NCBI GenBank assembly: GCA_900557655.1 | Contig: USTX01000007.1 | Coordinates: 1-11,940, forward strand | Origin: an uncultured Eubacteriales bacterium | GTDB lineage: Bacteria > Bacillota > Clostridia > Christensenellales > UBA1242 | Direction: 5' to 3' | DNA: 11,940 nucleotides | Part shown: one piece after another, positions 1 to 6,025 of the stretch | How the letters are laid out: each line of letters begins with the position of its first letter | How positions within the stretch are numbered: the first letter of the stretch is position 1 | Notes under the pieces: generated by a model | The model's input: only the letters and a program-made list of their open reading frames with translations | The model's database searches: none | Told to the model about the DNA's origin: nothing | Program-made: the position numbers and the translations under genes

Positions 1-13
1 CGGAGTTGTCCAT
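1..13 (-). CDS. Start of a gene cut by the left edge (product unknown)
   Basis: An ATG at 13 on the minus strand opens Met-Asp-Asn-Ser and then runs off the window. A purine-rich ribosome-binding sequence, AGAGGG (25 to 20), lies 6 bases before it, which is the spacing used by other genes here. The gene would follow rimI in the same direction. tsaD often sits after tsaE-tsaB-rimI and would make sense there, but four residues cannot identify it. Confidence 0.3.
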
Positions 14-32
14 AAAAAGCCCTCTGCTTTTT
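14..32 (-). other. Small hairpin with the possible ribosome binding site in its loop
   Basis: AAAAAGC (14-20) and GCTTTTT (26-32) are perfect complements around a 5-base loop. On the minus strand the loop plus the edge of the stem contains AGAGGG, the possible ribosome binding site of the edge gene. It could also be a weak A/T-rich terminator after rimI, because the stem ends in a U-run. The sequence does not decide between these. Confidence 0.3.
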
Positions 33-61
33 CTTATGCACCCCGCCAACAAATTGTTAAA

Positions 62-221
62 ATTTAATATTTAAATCAAAACCAACGCGTCTACATTTTC
101 GTCATTAAATATTTTTAACCAAGATAAGAGCGTCAATTTTATTGCTCTAAATATTTTTAACCAAAATCAGCGCATCAATTTTATTGCTACTAAATATTTT
201 TAACCAAAATCAGCGCATCAA
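62..221 (-). repeat. Four tandem copies of the 3' end of rimI (42-43 base period)
   Basis: The last 32 bases of rimI (190-221) recur exactly at 147-178. A third copy lies at 105-146 and a more diverged fourth at about 62-104. On the minus strand, copies two and three both read Ser-Asn-Lys-Ile-Asp-Ala-Leu-Ile-Leu-Val-Lys-Asn-Ile-stop, and the fourth reads Asn-Val-Asp-Ala-Leu-Val-Leu-Ile-stop. Copies 147-189 and 105-146 differ at five positions. All five are third codon positions and synonymous (GAT/GAC, GCG/GCT, CTG/CTT, ATT/ATC, and TAG/TAA at the stop). The copies lie after the rimI stop, so they are not translated from it now. The steps are +1, in frame, and +1. Confidence 0.85.
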
Positions 222-747
222 CGCCGCGCCCGTGGTCATTATAATAGTCTTTTCGTACATACAAGTCTTCAAATCCCGCGCCCCGATAAAGCGCAATCGC
301 CGCCACGTTATCAACCGAGACTTCTAAAAACACCTTATCAACGCCCTTAGTTTTCAAATACCCCAAAGCGTGTGATAAAAGCGCCTTGCCAACCCCATTG
401 TTACGCGCCTTTTCATCCACCGCTACTGACAAAATCTCACCCTCGGGCGACAAATTGTTGGTAGCAATAAAGCCGACTAGCCCACGCCCCGTCTCAACCG
501 CCTTAGCATTATCAGCCGCCGTATTGTCACTTCCAGCCACCTTGTCACTAACAGCCACCGCGCTGACTAGATTGCCCACCTCAGCCGCATCATCAGTCAT
601 TTCGGCCTTAAAATAGTCAAAACTTGGTGAGCGCAGCGCCCGCATTAAGCTGTCTTTGCTTTCAAGGCCAAAAACCGCCTGTTCAAGCGCAAAGATAGGT
701 TCAAAATCACCTACCCCCGCCTTAGTTATCCTTAGTTTACCCATCAT
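190..747 (-). CDS. rimI: GNAT-family N-acetyltransferase, RimI type
   Basis: 185 residues, predicted to acetylate protein N-termini (in E. coli, ribosomal protein S18) using acetyl-CoA in the cytoplasm. The GNAT core is clear: a motif A strand around residues 103-111, then the acetyl-CoA phosphate loop Arg-Asn-Asn-Gly-Val-Gly (115-120), then LEV and the Asn/Ala/Ala/Ile/Ala/Leu/Tyr segment at 141-154. The tail Asp-Tyr-Tyr-Asn...Asp-Ala-Leu-Ile fits RimI. Residues about 51-88 form an Ala/Asp/Val-rich insertion between early strands that E. coli RimI lacks. The gene lies 7 bases after tsaB, the usual neighbour. The ribosome binding site is weak, so it is probably translated by reinitiation after tsaB. 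Met2 is an equally possible start. The 3' end is repeated downstream. Confidence 0.85.
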   Translation of the reverse strand: MMGKLRITKAGVGDFEPIFALEQAVFGLESKDSLMRALRSPSFDYFKAEMTDDAAEVGNLVSAVAVSDKVAGSDNTAADNAKAVETGRGLVGFIATNNLSPEGEILSVAVDEKARNNGVGKALLSHALGYLKTKGVDKVFLEVSVDNVAAIALYRGAGFEDLYVRKDYYNDHGRGVDALILVKNI

Positions 748-754
748 TACTTTT

Positions 755-1399
755 TTATTTGTTACCTTTCAATTTTTTCTCTCTTTCGATTTCGGCTTGG
801 CTTGCACGCAAATACAGCGGTTCAAGCGCGTCAGGGTTAACAAAATTACCGCCCTTTTCAAGTTCACGCGCCACCTTCAATAGTTGCGGCGTCGCAATAA
901 CCACATCTTCAAGGCCAAGTTTTCTCATAACCAACTCGCTTGTAACAACGCGTCCGCCTTTTTGTTTGGCATCTTCAATCAAATTAATAACCTCAGCCGT
1001 CGCCACACACTTGCTTTCACCACAAACCTGAACGAAAAAAAAATCGCCAAACCCATTGATGATATAAACGTTACGGTCGGTTTTTGAAACGGGCGCCGCC
1101 GTCCCCCTCAAAAGCGCAAAGCCGTCAATCGCCGCAATTTTAATTGGGTTAACCGCGCTTAGCCCCTTCGCTAACGTCACACCAACCCTAAGCCCCGTGA
1201 AACTCCCTGGCCCAACACACACCGTGATAACATCAACGTCGCCAATTTTAAGACCGCGACTACTTAAAAACTCATCCACAATTTTTAAGCAGTCATCACT
1301 TTTAACGTCGCCCTTTTGTGGCAGCCTTTCATCAACAAAACCATCGCCCATAAGCGCAATGTGGTTTCCCGCAGACAAATCTAAACACAAATTAACCAT
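755..1399 (-). CDS. tsaB: tRNA t6A biosynthesis protein TsaB (YeaZ)
   Basis: 214 residues from the chosen start. TsaB is the non-catalytic partner of TsaD in making N6-threonylcarbamoyladenosine at position 37 of ANN-decoding tRNAs. It has the ASKHA (actin/Hsp70-like) fold. The signature Gly-Pro-Gly-Ser-Phe-Thr-Gly-Leu-Arg is at 63-71, and the N-terminus Val-Asn-Leu-Cys-Leu-Asp-Leu-Ser matches the family strand (usually Ile-Asp-Thr-Ser). The frame stays open to an ATG at 1408, but that codon directly abuts the ribosome binding site AAAGGA, whereas the ATG at 1399 is 9 bases from it and begins exactly where the family does. It lies after tsaE and before rimI, probably in one operon. Confidence 0.92.
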   Translation of the reverse strand: MVNLCLDLSAGNHIALMGDGFVDERLPQKGDVKSDDCLKIVDEFLSSRGLKIGDVDVITVCVGPGSFTGLRVGVTLAKGLSAVNPIKIAAIDGFALLRGTAAPVSKTDRNVYIINGFGDFFFVQVCGESKCVATAEVINLIEDAKQKGGRVVTSELVMRKLGLEDVVIATPQLLKVARELEKGGNFVNPDALEPLYLRASQAEIEREKKLKGNK

Positions 1400-1408
1400 A
1401 CCATTCAT

Positions 1409-1414
1409 TCCTTT
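1409..1414 (-). promoter_or_regulatory. Ribosome binding site of tsaB
   Basis: AAAGGA on the minus strand. It touches the upstream in-frame ATG at 1408 and is 9 bases from the ATG at 1399, so it favours the shorter protein. Confidence 0.6.
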
Positions 1415-1425
1415 ACTTTTTCAAT

Positions 1426-1488
1426 TTAGCCATTATTCTTAATCGTAATTTCGCCAGTACTATCCTACTCAATCGTAATCTCGCGGCG
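1426..1488 (-). repeat. Displaced copy of the tsaE 3' end
   Basis: The last codons of tsaE, Glu-Ile-Thr-Ile followed by Glu-TAG, are followed in frame by Asp-Ser-Thr-Gly-Glu-Ile-Thr-Ile-Lys-Asn-Asn-Gly-TAA. The direct repeat AATCGTAATYTCGC stands at 1441-1454 and 1471-1484 (plus strand), 30 bases or 10 codons apart. The one difference within it, GAA against GAG, is synonymous. The arrangement resembles the tail copies after rimI. Confidence 0.6.
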
Positions 1489-1872
1489 TGTGTCGTCTAG
1501 TTTTTTAATAGTTACGCGTTTGGCAGATTTAGGAAAAATCTCCATCGCCCGCTCTGGCCACTCAACAAGCGTAATACCATCGCCATAAAGATATTCTTCA
1601 ATGCCAATCATATAAAGTTCATCGGCGTCATTTATGCGATACAAATCGAAGTGAAAGATTGGGATTTTGCCTTCATAAGTATTCACAATGGTAAATGTAG
1701 GCGACGTCACCTGCGCGCCAGAGAACGCACTAACAAAACCTTTTGAAAACACGGTTTTACCCGCCCCCAAATCGCCAAAAAGCAATAAAACATCTCCCTT
1801 TTTGCACTTTTTTGCGATTTTTTTAGCTAATTTGGCGGTTTCTTCGCTATTTTTGGTTATAAATTTTTCCAT
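1465..1872 (-). CDS. tsaE: tRNA t6A biosynthesis ATPase TsaE (YjeE)
   Basis: 135 residues from the chosen start. TsaE is the P-loop ATPase that binds the TsaB-TsaD complex and supports turnover of the t6A pathway. Walker A Gly-Asp-Leu-Gly-Ala-Gly-Lys-Thr is at residues 33-40. The family blocks SPTFTIVNTY (57-66), FHFDLYRI (73-80) and LVEWPERA (102-109) follow in the usual order. The open frame extends 11 codons further to an ATG at 1905, but AAGGA lies 7 bases before the ATG at 1872, which starts at the family's normal point. It ends in TAG, with a partial second copy of its own C-terminal codons downstream. It is 96 bases after the deoC-like gene and probably cotranscribed with tsaB and rimI. 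Confidence 0.93.
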   Translation of the reverse strand: MEKFITKNSEETAKLAKKIAKKCKKGDVLLLFGDLGAGKTVFSKGFVSAFSGAQVTSPTFTIVNTYEGKIPIFHFDLYRINDADELYMIGIEEYLYGDGITLVEWPERAMEIFPKSAKRVTIKKLDDTRREITIE

Positions 1873-1937
1873 CAATTTTTCCTTACTTTTTTCACATTTT
1901 AACAAATATTTTGCGTTTATATCTTACTAATTGTTTT

Positions 1938-1965
1938 TTCTTACAAACCCGCAAATGGTTGTCAA
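1938..1965 (-). promoter_or_regulatory. Weak candidate promoter before tsaE
   Basis: A perfect -35 TTGACA (1965 to 1960) is followed after 16 bases by TAAGAA (1943 to 1938), which matches the -10 consensus only 3 of 6. No terminator is visible after the deoC-like gene, so tsaE may equally be read from its promoter. Confidence 0.25.
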
Positions 1966-1968
1966 GGC

Positions 1969-2646
1969 CTAAATCACGCGACTAGTACCAATTCGTTCGG
2001 CCCCCATTCTTACGCAGTCGTTTGCAATAATTCGGTTGGTTACCCCGCCCGACGCTTTAACCTTAACCTTGCCCTTGCCCATCGCATTAAGAGTTTCAAC
2101 AATTTCAGGCGTCGCGCCGCCATCACCAAAACCCGTGTTGGTCATAACAAAATCAACTTTCGCCTTAATTAAAAAGCGCATAAGGGAACTTAATTCTTCG
2201 CGGTTAAGGAAGCTTGCTTCTATCGTTGCCTTAACAATCTTGCCCTTGCTTGCCCGAACAATACGTGAAAAACACGTTTTTATGTCTTTAAAATTACCAT
2301 CCTTAATTTTGCCCGTATTAACGCACACGTCAACTTCGTCTGCCCCGTCGCTAAACGCTTTTTTGGCCGCCGCAACAACCATTGACACCTCGCAGCCGCC
2401 AAATGGAAAGTCAATCGCGGCAATAACCTTAATCGCATCGTCAAGTTTTTTTGATATAAAGTCCTTAGCCTTTTTAACGTACATAGGAAAAACAACAACG
2501 CCAACAAACCTGTTTTTATAGGCGATATTACAAAGCGAAAAAACGTCTTTTTCATTCGCGCGCGGGTCTAAAAGCGTAAGTTCAACCATACTGTTAAGGT
2601 CACCCGCCCCGGCTGTGATCAACTCTCTTTTCTTTTTCCCAAACAT
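1969..2646 (-). CDS. DeoC-like (deoxyribose-phosphate aldolase family) protein lacking the Schiff-base lysine
   Basis: 225 residues, full length for the TIM-barrel DeoC family. Canonical DeoC cleaves 2-deoxyribose 5-phosphate to glyceraldehyde 3-phosphate and acetaldehyde through a lysine Schiff base. Family blocks are recognisable: TLLDPRA (24-30), FPFGG (80-84), ADEVDVCVN with Asp106 (102-110), TNTGFGDGGAT (169-179), KASGG with Lys197 (197-201) and a GTS end. The Schiff-base lysine of the usual VKTSTGF block is Met168 (ATG at 2145). The usual Asp-His before Thr-Leu-Leu is Val-Glu-Leu, and the protein ends almost at GTS. AAGGAG lies 6 bases before the ATG and a near-consensus promoter precedes it, so it looks expressed and selected, not decayed. 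It may be a pseudo-aldolase or a relative with other chemistry. Family membership is sure; activity is doubtful. Confidence 0.8.
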   Translation of the reverse strand: MFGKKKRELITAGAGDLNSMVELTLLDPRANEKDVFSLCNIAYKNRFVGVVVFPMYVKKAKDFISKKLDDAIKVIAAIDFPFGGCEVSMVVAAAKKAFSDGADEVDVCVNTGKIKDGNFKDIKTCFSRIVRASKGKIVKATIEASFLNREELSSLMRFLIKAKVDFVMTNTGFGDGGATPEIVETLNAMGKGKVKVKASGGVTNRIIANDCVRMGAERIGTSRVI

Positions 2647-2663
2647 AGTTTTCTCCTTGCCTT

Positions 2664-2691
2664 ATTATACACTTTTTTACATAATTTTCAA
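2664..2691 (-). promoter_or_regulatory. Sigma-A promoter of the deoC-like gene
   Basis: TTGAAA (2691 to 2686), 16 bases, then TATAAT (2669 to 2664). Transcription should start near 2657, leaving a leader of only about 10 bases that is almost entirely the ribosome binding site AAGGAG (2658 to 2653). Confidence 0.65.
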
Positions 2692-2703
2692 CCAAATTAT
2701 ACT
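2676..2703 (+). promoter_or_regulatory. Sigma-A promoter of the plus-strand membrane-protein gene
   Basis: TTTACA (2676-2681), 16 bases, then TATACT (2698-2703), with a start expected near 2710. It overlaps the opposing promoter at 2664-2691, so two polymerases could not occupy both together. Confidence 0.6.
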
Positions 2704-2733
2704 AAATCGCCCACTTTTGTTAATAATTTAATT

Positions 2734-3582
2734 ATGGACACAAATTACCAAACCAAATTAAGCAAAATCACCAATTTGATTCTTATAATCGCCGCCCTTT
2801 TGTTAGTGTTTTATGCGTGGGGTCTTAAAATCTTTAAGTCGCCCATTTTATCAATTTTAATAAGCGCGGCACTGGTTACAATTGTCGCCACCGAGATAAT
2901 TCATTTTCGCAAAAAGCGAGATAACCGCCTTAACCTTAAAAACCAAGAACTTAAATTCAAAGACGCCGTTATGTTTTATTTTTTAACCAGCCCTGAAACA
3001 GAAAATGTTAAATTTTTCAAAGCCCTTCTTACCCCTAATTTCACCTTTGAAAAAACCAACAAATTTTTGTTTGACAAACAAAAACAAACGCTAATAATTA
3101 TTGCCTTTAACCAAACCGAAATTGACGAACAAACCCAGTTAAGCGCTATCAAACTTGCGCGCTCAAAAAACGCAAAATCGCTGTTTATTTTATGTAATTC
3201 GGCCAAAAAATGCGATTTTAACCCCAAAAATGCAGAAAACTATCCGCAAATTACCATCCTTAACAACTATGAAATTTTTGCGCTTTTAAAAGAAAAAAAC
3301 ACCTTCCCGATCCCAAAAACAGAAGCAAATTTGCGCAAAAGACGCACACATCAACTGACCCTTTCAAACCTTTTTAGGCGCATAAATTTTAAACCGTTTT
3401 TGTTGTGCGGGTTATTTTTATATATAAGCGCCTTTATTGTTCCTTACTTTAAAATTTATTATATAACCATGGCGTCATTTAGCCTGCTTTTCGCCGCCAT
3501 CTGCCTTATCTTTGCGCCTAACCCGCAAGCGACCCCGACTTACACAACCCTTCTCTCAACAAAAAAACAACCCCAGCAATAA
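2734..3582 (+). CDS. Membrane protein of unknown function, two helices at each end around a soluble domain
   Basis: 282 residues; I do not recognise the family. Hydrophobic helices lie at about 13-30 and 37-54, then a basic stretch (HFRKKR), a soluble domain at about 65-200, a second basic stretch (RKRR, near 205), and two more helices at about 222-241 and 245-262. Charge placement suggests the middle domain is cytoplasmic. Its pattern (strand LIIIAF, helix with a QLSAIKLARSKNA-type stretch, strand SLFILCNS, then ITILNNYEIFALLKE) resembles the end of an Mrr-like restriction-endonuclease fold. The usual Gln-x-Lys catalytic triplet is not seen. This is inference only. The gene is the only full one on the plus strand. 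There is no clear ribosome binding site, but its promoter is good. It has only 2 Gly in 282 residues and A/C-rich codons, as expected for a lagging-strand gene in strongly skewed DNA. Confidence 0.8.
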   Translation: MDTNYQTKLSKITNLILIIAALLLVFYAWGLKIFKSPILSILISAALVTIVATEIIHFRKKRDNRLNLKNQELKFKDAVMFYFLTSPETENVKFFKALLTPNFTFEKTNKFLFDKQKQTLIIIAFNQTEIDEQTQLSAIKLARSKNAKSLFILCNSAKKCDFNPKNAENYPQITILNNYEIFALLKEKNTFPIPKTEANLRKRRTHQLTLSNLFRRINFKPFLLCGLFLYISAFIVPYFKIYYITMASFSLLFAAICLIFAPNPQATPTYTTLLSTKKQPQQ

Positions 3583-3583
3583 A

Positions 3584-3612
3584 GTGCACCACAAACAAAT
3601 TATGCGCACCAC
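3584..3612. repeat. Short direct repeat between convergent genes
   Basis: GTGCACCAC (3584-3592) and GCGCACCAC (3604-3612) differ at one base and are 20 bases apart. They lie in the 60-base gap between the ends of the plus-strand membrane-protein gene and pheT. No convincing terminator hairpin is visible there. Confidence 0.4.
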
Positions 3613-3642
3613 CGCCGGGGTTTTATTTTAATTTAAATCTAT

Positions 3643-6015
3643 TTATCTAAGGCTGTAACCATTTTTTTCCATAAGGTCAATGGTATCATTTTGGAAGGCG
3701 TCAATTTCAGCGCCCGTAAGCGTATGGTCTTTGCCATTGATTTCAAACTCAAAAAGCATACTCTTTTTATCGCCAAGTGCCTCACTTTCAAATACTTCAA
3801 CAAGGTGGTACCCAACCAAAATCTTGTTGCGAATTTTTGAAAGCACGCGCACAACGTCAGCATACTTTGTATCCTTATCAACCTTGAAGTTAAGGTCAAG
3901 GTTGGTTGACTGGTATTGCGTAGGAACTTGAATTTTCTTTGGATAATCGTGCTGATTTACCATCAACGCAAAATTAAACTCAGCGCCAACAATATTTAGT
4001 TTTTTATCAATTGTTGCGGTGATTTTTGGGTTAATAACGCCCATAGCGCCAAGGCTAGTTCCCCTAAACGCAACAACGCAGCTGTTTTTCTTATGGAAGT
4101 TTGCGCCAGTTTCACCCGCGATAAACTCAGGCGTAAAACCAACAAAGTTAACCGAAAAGTCAACAATAAACTTCTTTAAGTCAAAAAACAGCTCTTCTTG
4201 TGACTTAGTTTTGCTTGCAAACGCAACGCAAAGGTGTTTTTCTTCATTAGCCAACCCGTCTTCTTTGATATTAGGCACGCATCGGCCGATTTCAAAAATT
4301 CTTACCTCGCCAAGTTGCTCCTCTTTGTTTTCAGCAACGAATTTAAGCATCGTTGGCAGCATTTTTTCGCGAATACCGCTTTGCCCAGCATTGGTCGTGT
4401 CCATCAAATGTAAGCACGAATCCGCCTCAATGTTATGCTCAGCATTAAAGCGTTCATAGTTCCAGATATAGCTATGAACCTCGCTTGCGTCATACTTGCT
4501 TGCCAAAAGCTTTTTCGCCTTAAATTCAAGTTCGTGCTCGGCGCTTTGGTGAACCGGCTGCATCTCAAATTCAAGCGGCTTGGCCTCAAACTCGCCATAG
4601 TTAAGCATACGCGCAACTTCTTCAACCAAGTCTTCTTTAATCGAAACATCTTTTGTGGCGCGGAATGATGGCACGTTAACGTGTAAATAATCACCCATCA
4701 CACTACACTCAAACCCAAGTTTTGTTAAAATCTTGCAAACGTCCTCATCGGTTACCGTTTTGCCAATGCGTGACGAAATAAACTTACTGGTCACGTCAAT
4801 GTTTACCTTTTCGTACGGACGCGGATAAACATCACTAAACGCACTTGTAACAATCACGCCCTTGTCAATCTCGTGAAGGTAACTAAGCAGCCTGCCCATC
4901 GCAACCTCACACATCTCGGGGTCAAGCGACTTTTCATACCTAAGGCTGGCGTCGGTTATAAGCCCCATCGCGCGGCTGGCCTTACGAATGGCAATCGCCT
5001 CAAAGTTCGCCGACTCAAACAAAACGCTGTCCGTATCCTCGGCTATCCCTGATTTAAGCCCGCCCTTAATGCCCGCAATCGCAACTGGGTCATTGTGTTT
5101 GTCACAAATCAAAACGGCGTTTTCAGGGATTTCGTGCTGCTCGCCTTCAAGCGTTGTAAGCACCTCGCCCGCCATCGCGTTCCTAACTTTAATTGAATCA
5201 ACCTTGCGATTATCAAACGCGTGCATAGGCTGCCCAACTTCAAGCATAACAATATTAGTTAAATCGGCAAGCAGGTTAATATCGCGCATACCAACATAGT
5301 TAAGCCTTACGCGCATCGGCATTGGCAACCTTTTAACCTGAATGTTTTCAACGGTAAGCGCACTGTACCTCCTGCACGCCTCGCTTTCAATCTTAACAGG
5401 CACTTTTTTAAGCCCCGCAAACTTAGACAAATCAAGCGTTTCAAGCGGTTTAAGACTTCTGTTAAAAATAGCAGCAAACTCGCGCGCCAAGCCATAGTGC
5501 CCCCAAAGGTCAGGGCGATTGGTAAGCGTTTTGTTGTCAATTTCAATTATCATATCGTCGATTGGCAAAACTGACTTAATGTCTGCCCCGATTGGTGCGT
5601 CAAATTCAACATCAATTATACCGCTGTTGTCCGCCCCGATGCCTAGTTCTTCTTCTGAGCAACACATACCAAAACTGTCAACACCAACAAGTTTCGCCTT
5701 GCCAATTTTATGGCCACATACTGCGCCGCCAACCGTCGCCACACATGTGATCATCCCTTCGCGAACGTTAGGCGCCCCGCAAACGATTTGCAAGACCTCA
5801 GTTCCAACGTCCACCTTTAAAATATGCAGCTTATTCGATTCTGGGTGATTTTTAACTTCCAAAATTTTGCCAAAAACAACGCCATACGTGTCCGCGCCCT
5901 TAACCTCAATGTTTTCAATCTCGGCACACATAAGGTTAAACTTTTTATCAATATCCTCTTTTGTTACGCCGTCAAGGTCAACGAACTCTTTTATCCAATT
6001 AAGTGAAATCTTCAT
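3643..6015 (-). CDS. pheT: Phenylalanine-tRNA ligase beta subunit
   Basis: 790 residues, normal for bacterial PheT. With PheS it forms the alpha2-beta2 enzyme that charges tRNA-Phe and edits mischarged Tyr. Domains in order: N-terminal MKISLNWIKEFVD; the OB-fold tRNA-binding domain at about 41-150, with VKNHPESNKLHILKV and the Cys-Ser-Glu-Glu-Glu-Leu-Gly block; the B3/B4 editing domain at about 210-380; the B5 domain at about 400-475, with IKEDLVEEVAR; the catalytic-like core; and a C-terminal FDX-ACB anticodon-binding domain over about the last 90 residues. In FDX-ACB the common Arg-Asp pair reads Leu-Asp. AAGGAG is 6 bases before the ATG. pheS ends 10 bases upstream, so the two are cotranscribed from the T-box leader. 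Confidence 0.98.
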   Translation of the reverse strand: MKISLNWIKEFVDLDGVTKEDIDKKFNLMCAEIENIEVKGADTYGVVFGKILEVKNHPESNKLHILKVDVGTEVLQIVCGAPNVREGMITCVATVGGAVCGHKIGKAKLVGVDSFGMCCSEEELGIGADNSGIIDVEFDAPIGADIKSVLPIDDMIIEIDNKTLTNRPDLWGHYGLAREFAAIFNRSLKPLETLDLSKFAGLKKVPVKIESEACRRYSALTVENIQVKRLPMPMRVRLNYVGMRDINLLADLTNIVMLEVGQPMHAFDNRKVDSIKVRNAMAGEVLTTLEGEQHEIPENAVLICDKHNDPVAIAGIKGGLKSGIAEDTDSVLFESANFEAIAIRKASRAMGLITDASLRYEKSLDPEMCEVAMGRLLSYLHEIDKGVIVTSAFSDVYPRPYEKVNIDVTSKFISSRIGKTVTDEDVCKILTKLGFECSVMGDYLHVNVPSFRATKDVSIKEDLVEEVARMLNYGEFEAKPLEFEMQPVHQSAEHELEFKAKKLLASKYDASEVHSYIWNYERFNAEHNIEADSCLHLMDTTNAGQSGIREKMLPTMLKFVAENKEEQLGEVRIFEIGRCVPNIKEDGLANEEKHLCVAFASKTKSQEELFFDLKKFIVDFSVNFVGFTPEFIAGETGANFHKKNSCVVAFRGTSLGAMGVINPKITATIDKKLNIVGAEFNFALMVNQHDYPKKIQVPTQYQSTNLDLNFKVDKDTKYADVVRVLSKIRNKILVGYHLVEVFESEALGDKKSMLFEFEINGKDHTLTGAEIDAFQNDTIDLMEKNGYSLR

Positions 6016-6025
6016 AACTTTCTCC

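Noticed and set aside
62..221. A CRISPR array in the tandem repeats beside rimI
   Set aside because: There are no unique spacers: the copies abut each other, carry codons of rimI and show coding-type divergence.
1426..1464. TsaE extended by readthrough or recoding of TAG
   Set aside because: TAG ends six of the complete genes here, mostly with unrelated or very short sequence after it, so it is a normal stop. A displaced tail explains the repeat better, though occasional readthrough is not excluded.
1969..2646. The deoC-like gene as a pseudogene
   Set aside because: There is no frameshift or internal stop, the fold blocks are complete, and both promoter and ribosome binding site are strong. 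Loss of one catalytic residue alone does not show decay.
3583..3642. A bidirectional terminator between the membrane-protein gene and pheT
   Set aside because: A GC-rich patch followed by TTTTATTTT is suggestive, but I could form only stems of about three base pairs or stems with very large loops.
4019..4459. Plus-strand open frames opposite pheT, pheS, obgE and nth (for example 4019-4459, 6585-7121, 8650-9090)
   Set aside because: They lie antisense to well-identified genes, have low-complexity Ser/Pro/Leu-rich translations and no ribosome binding sites. They arise from codon bias on the real strand.
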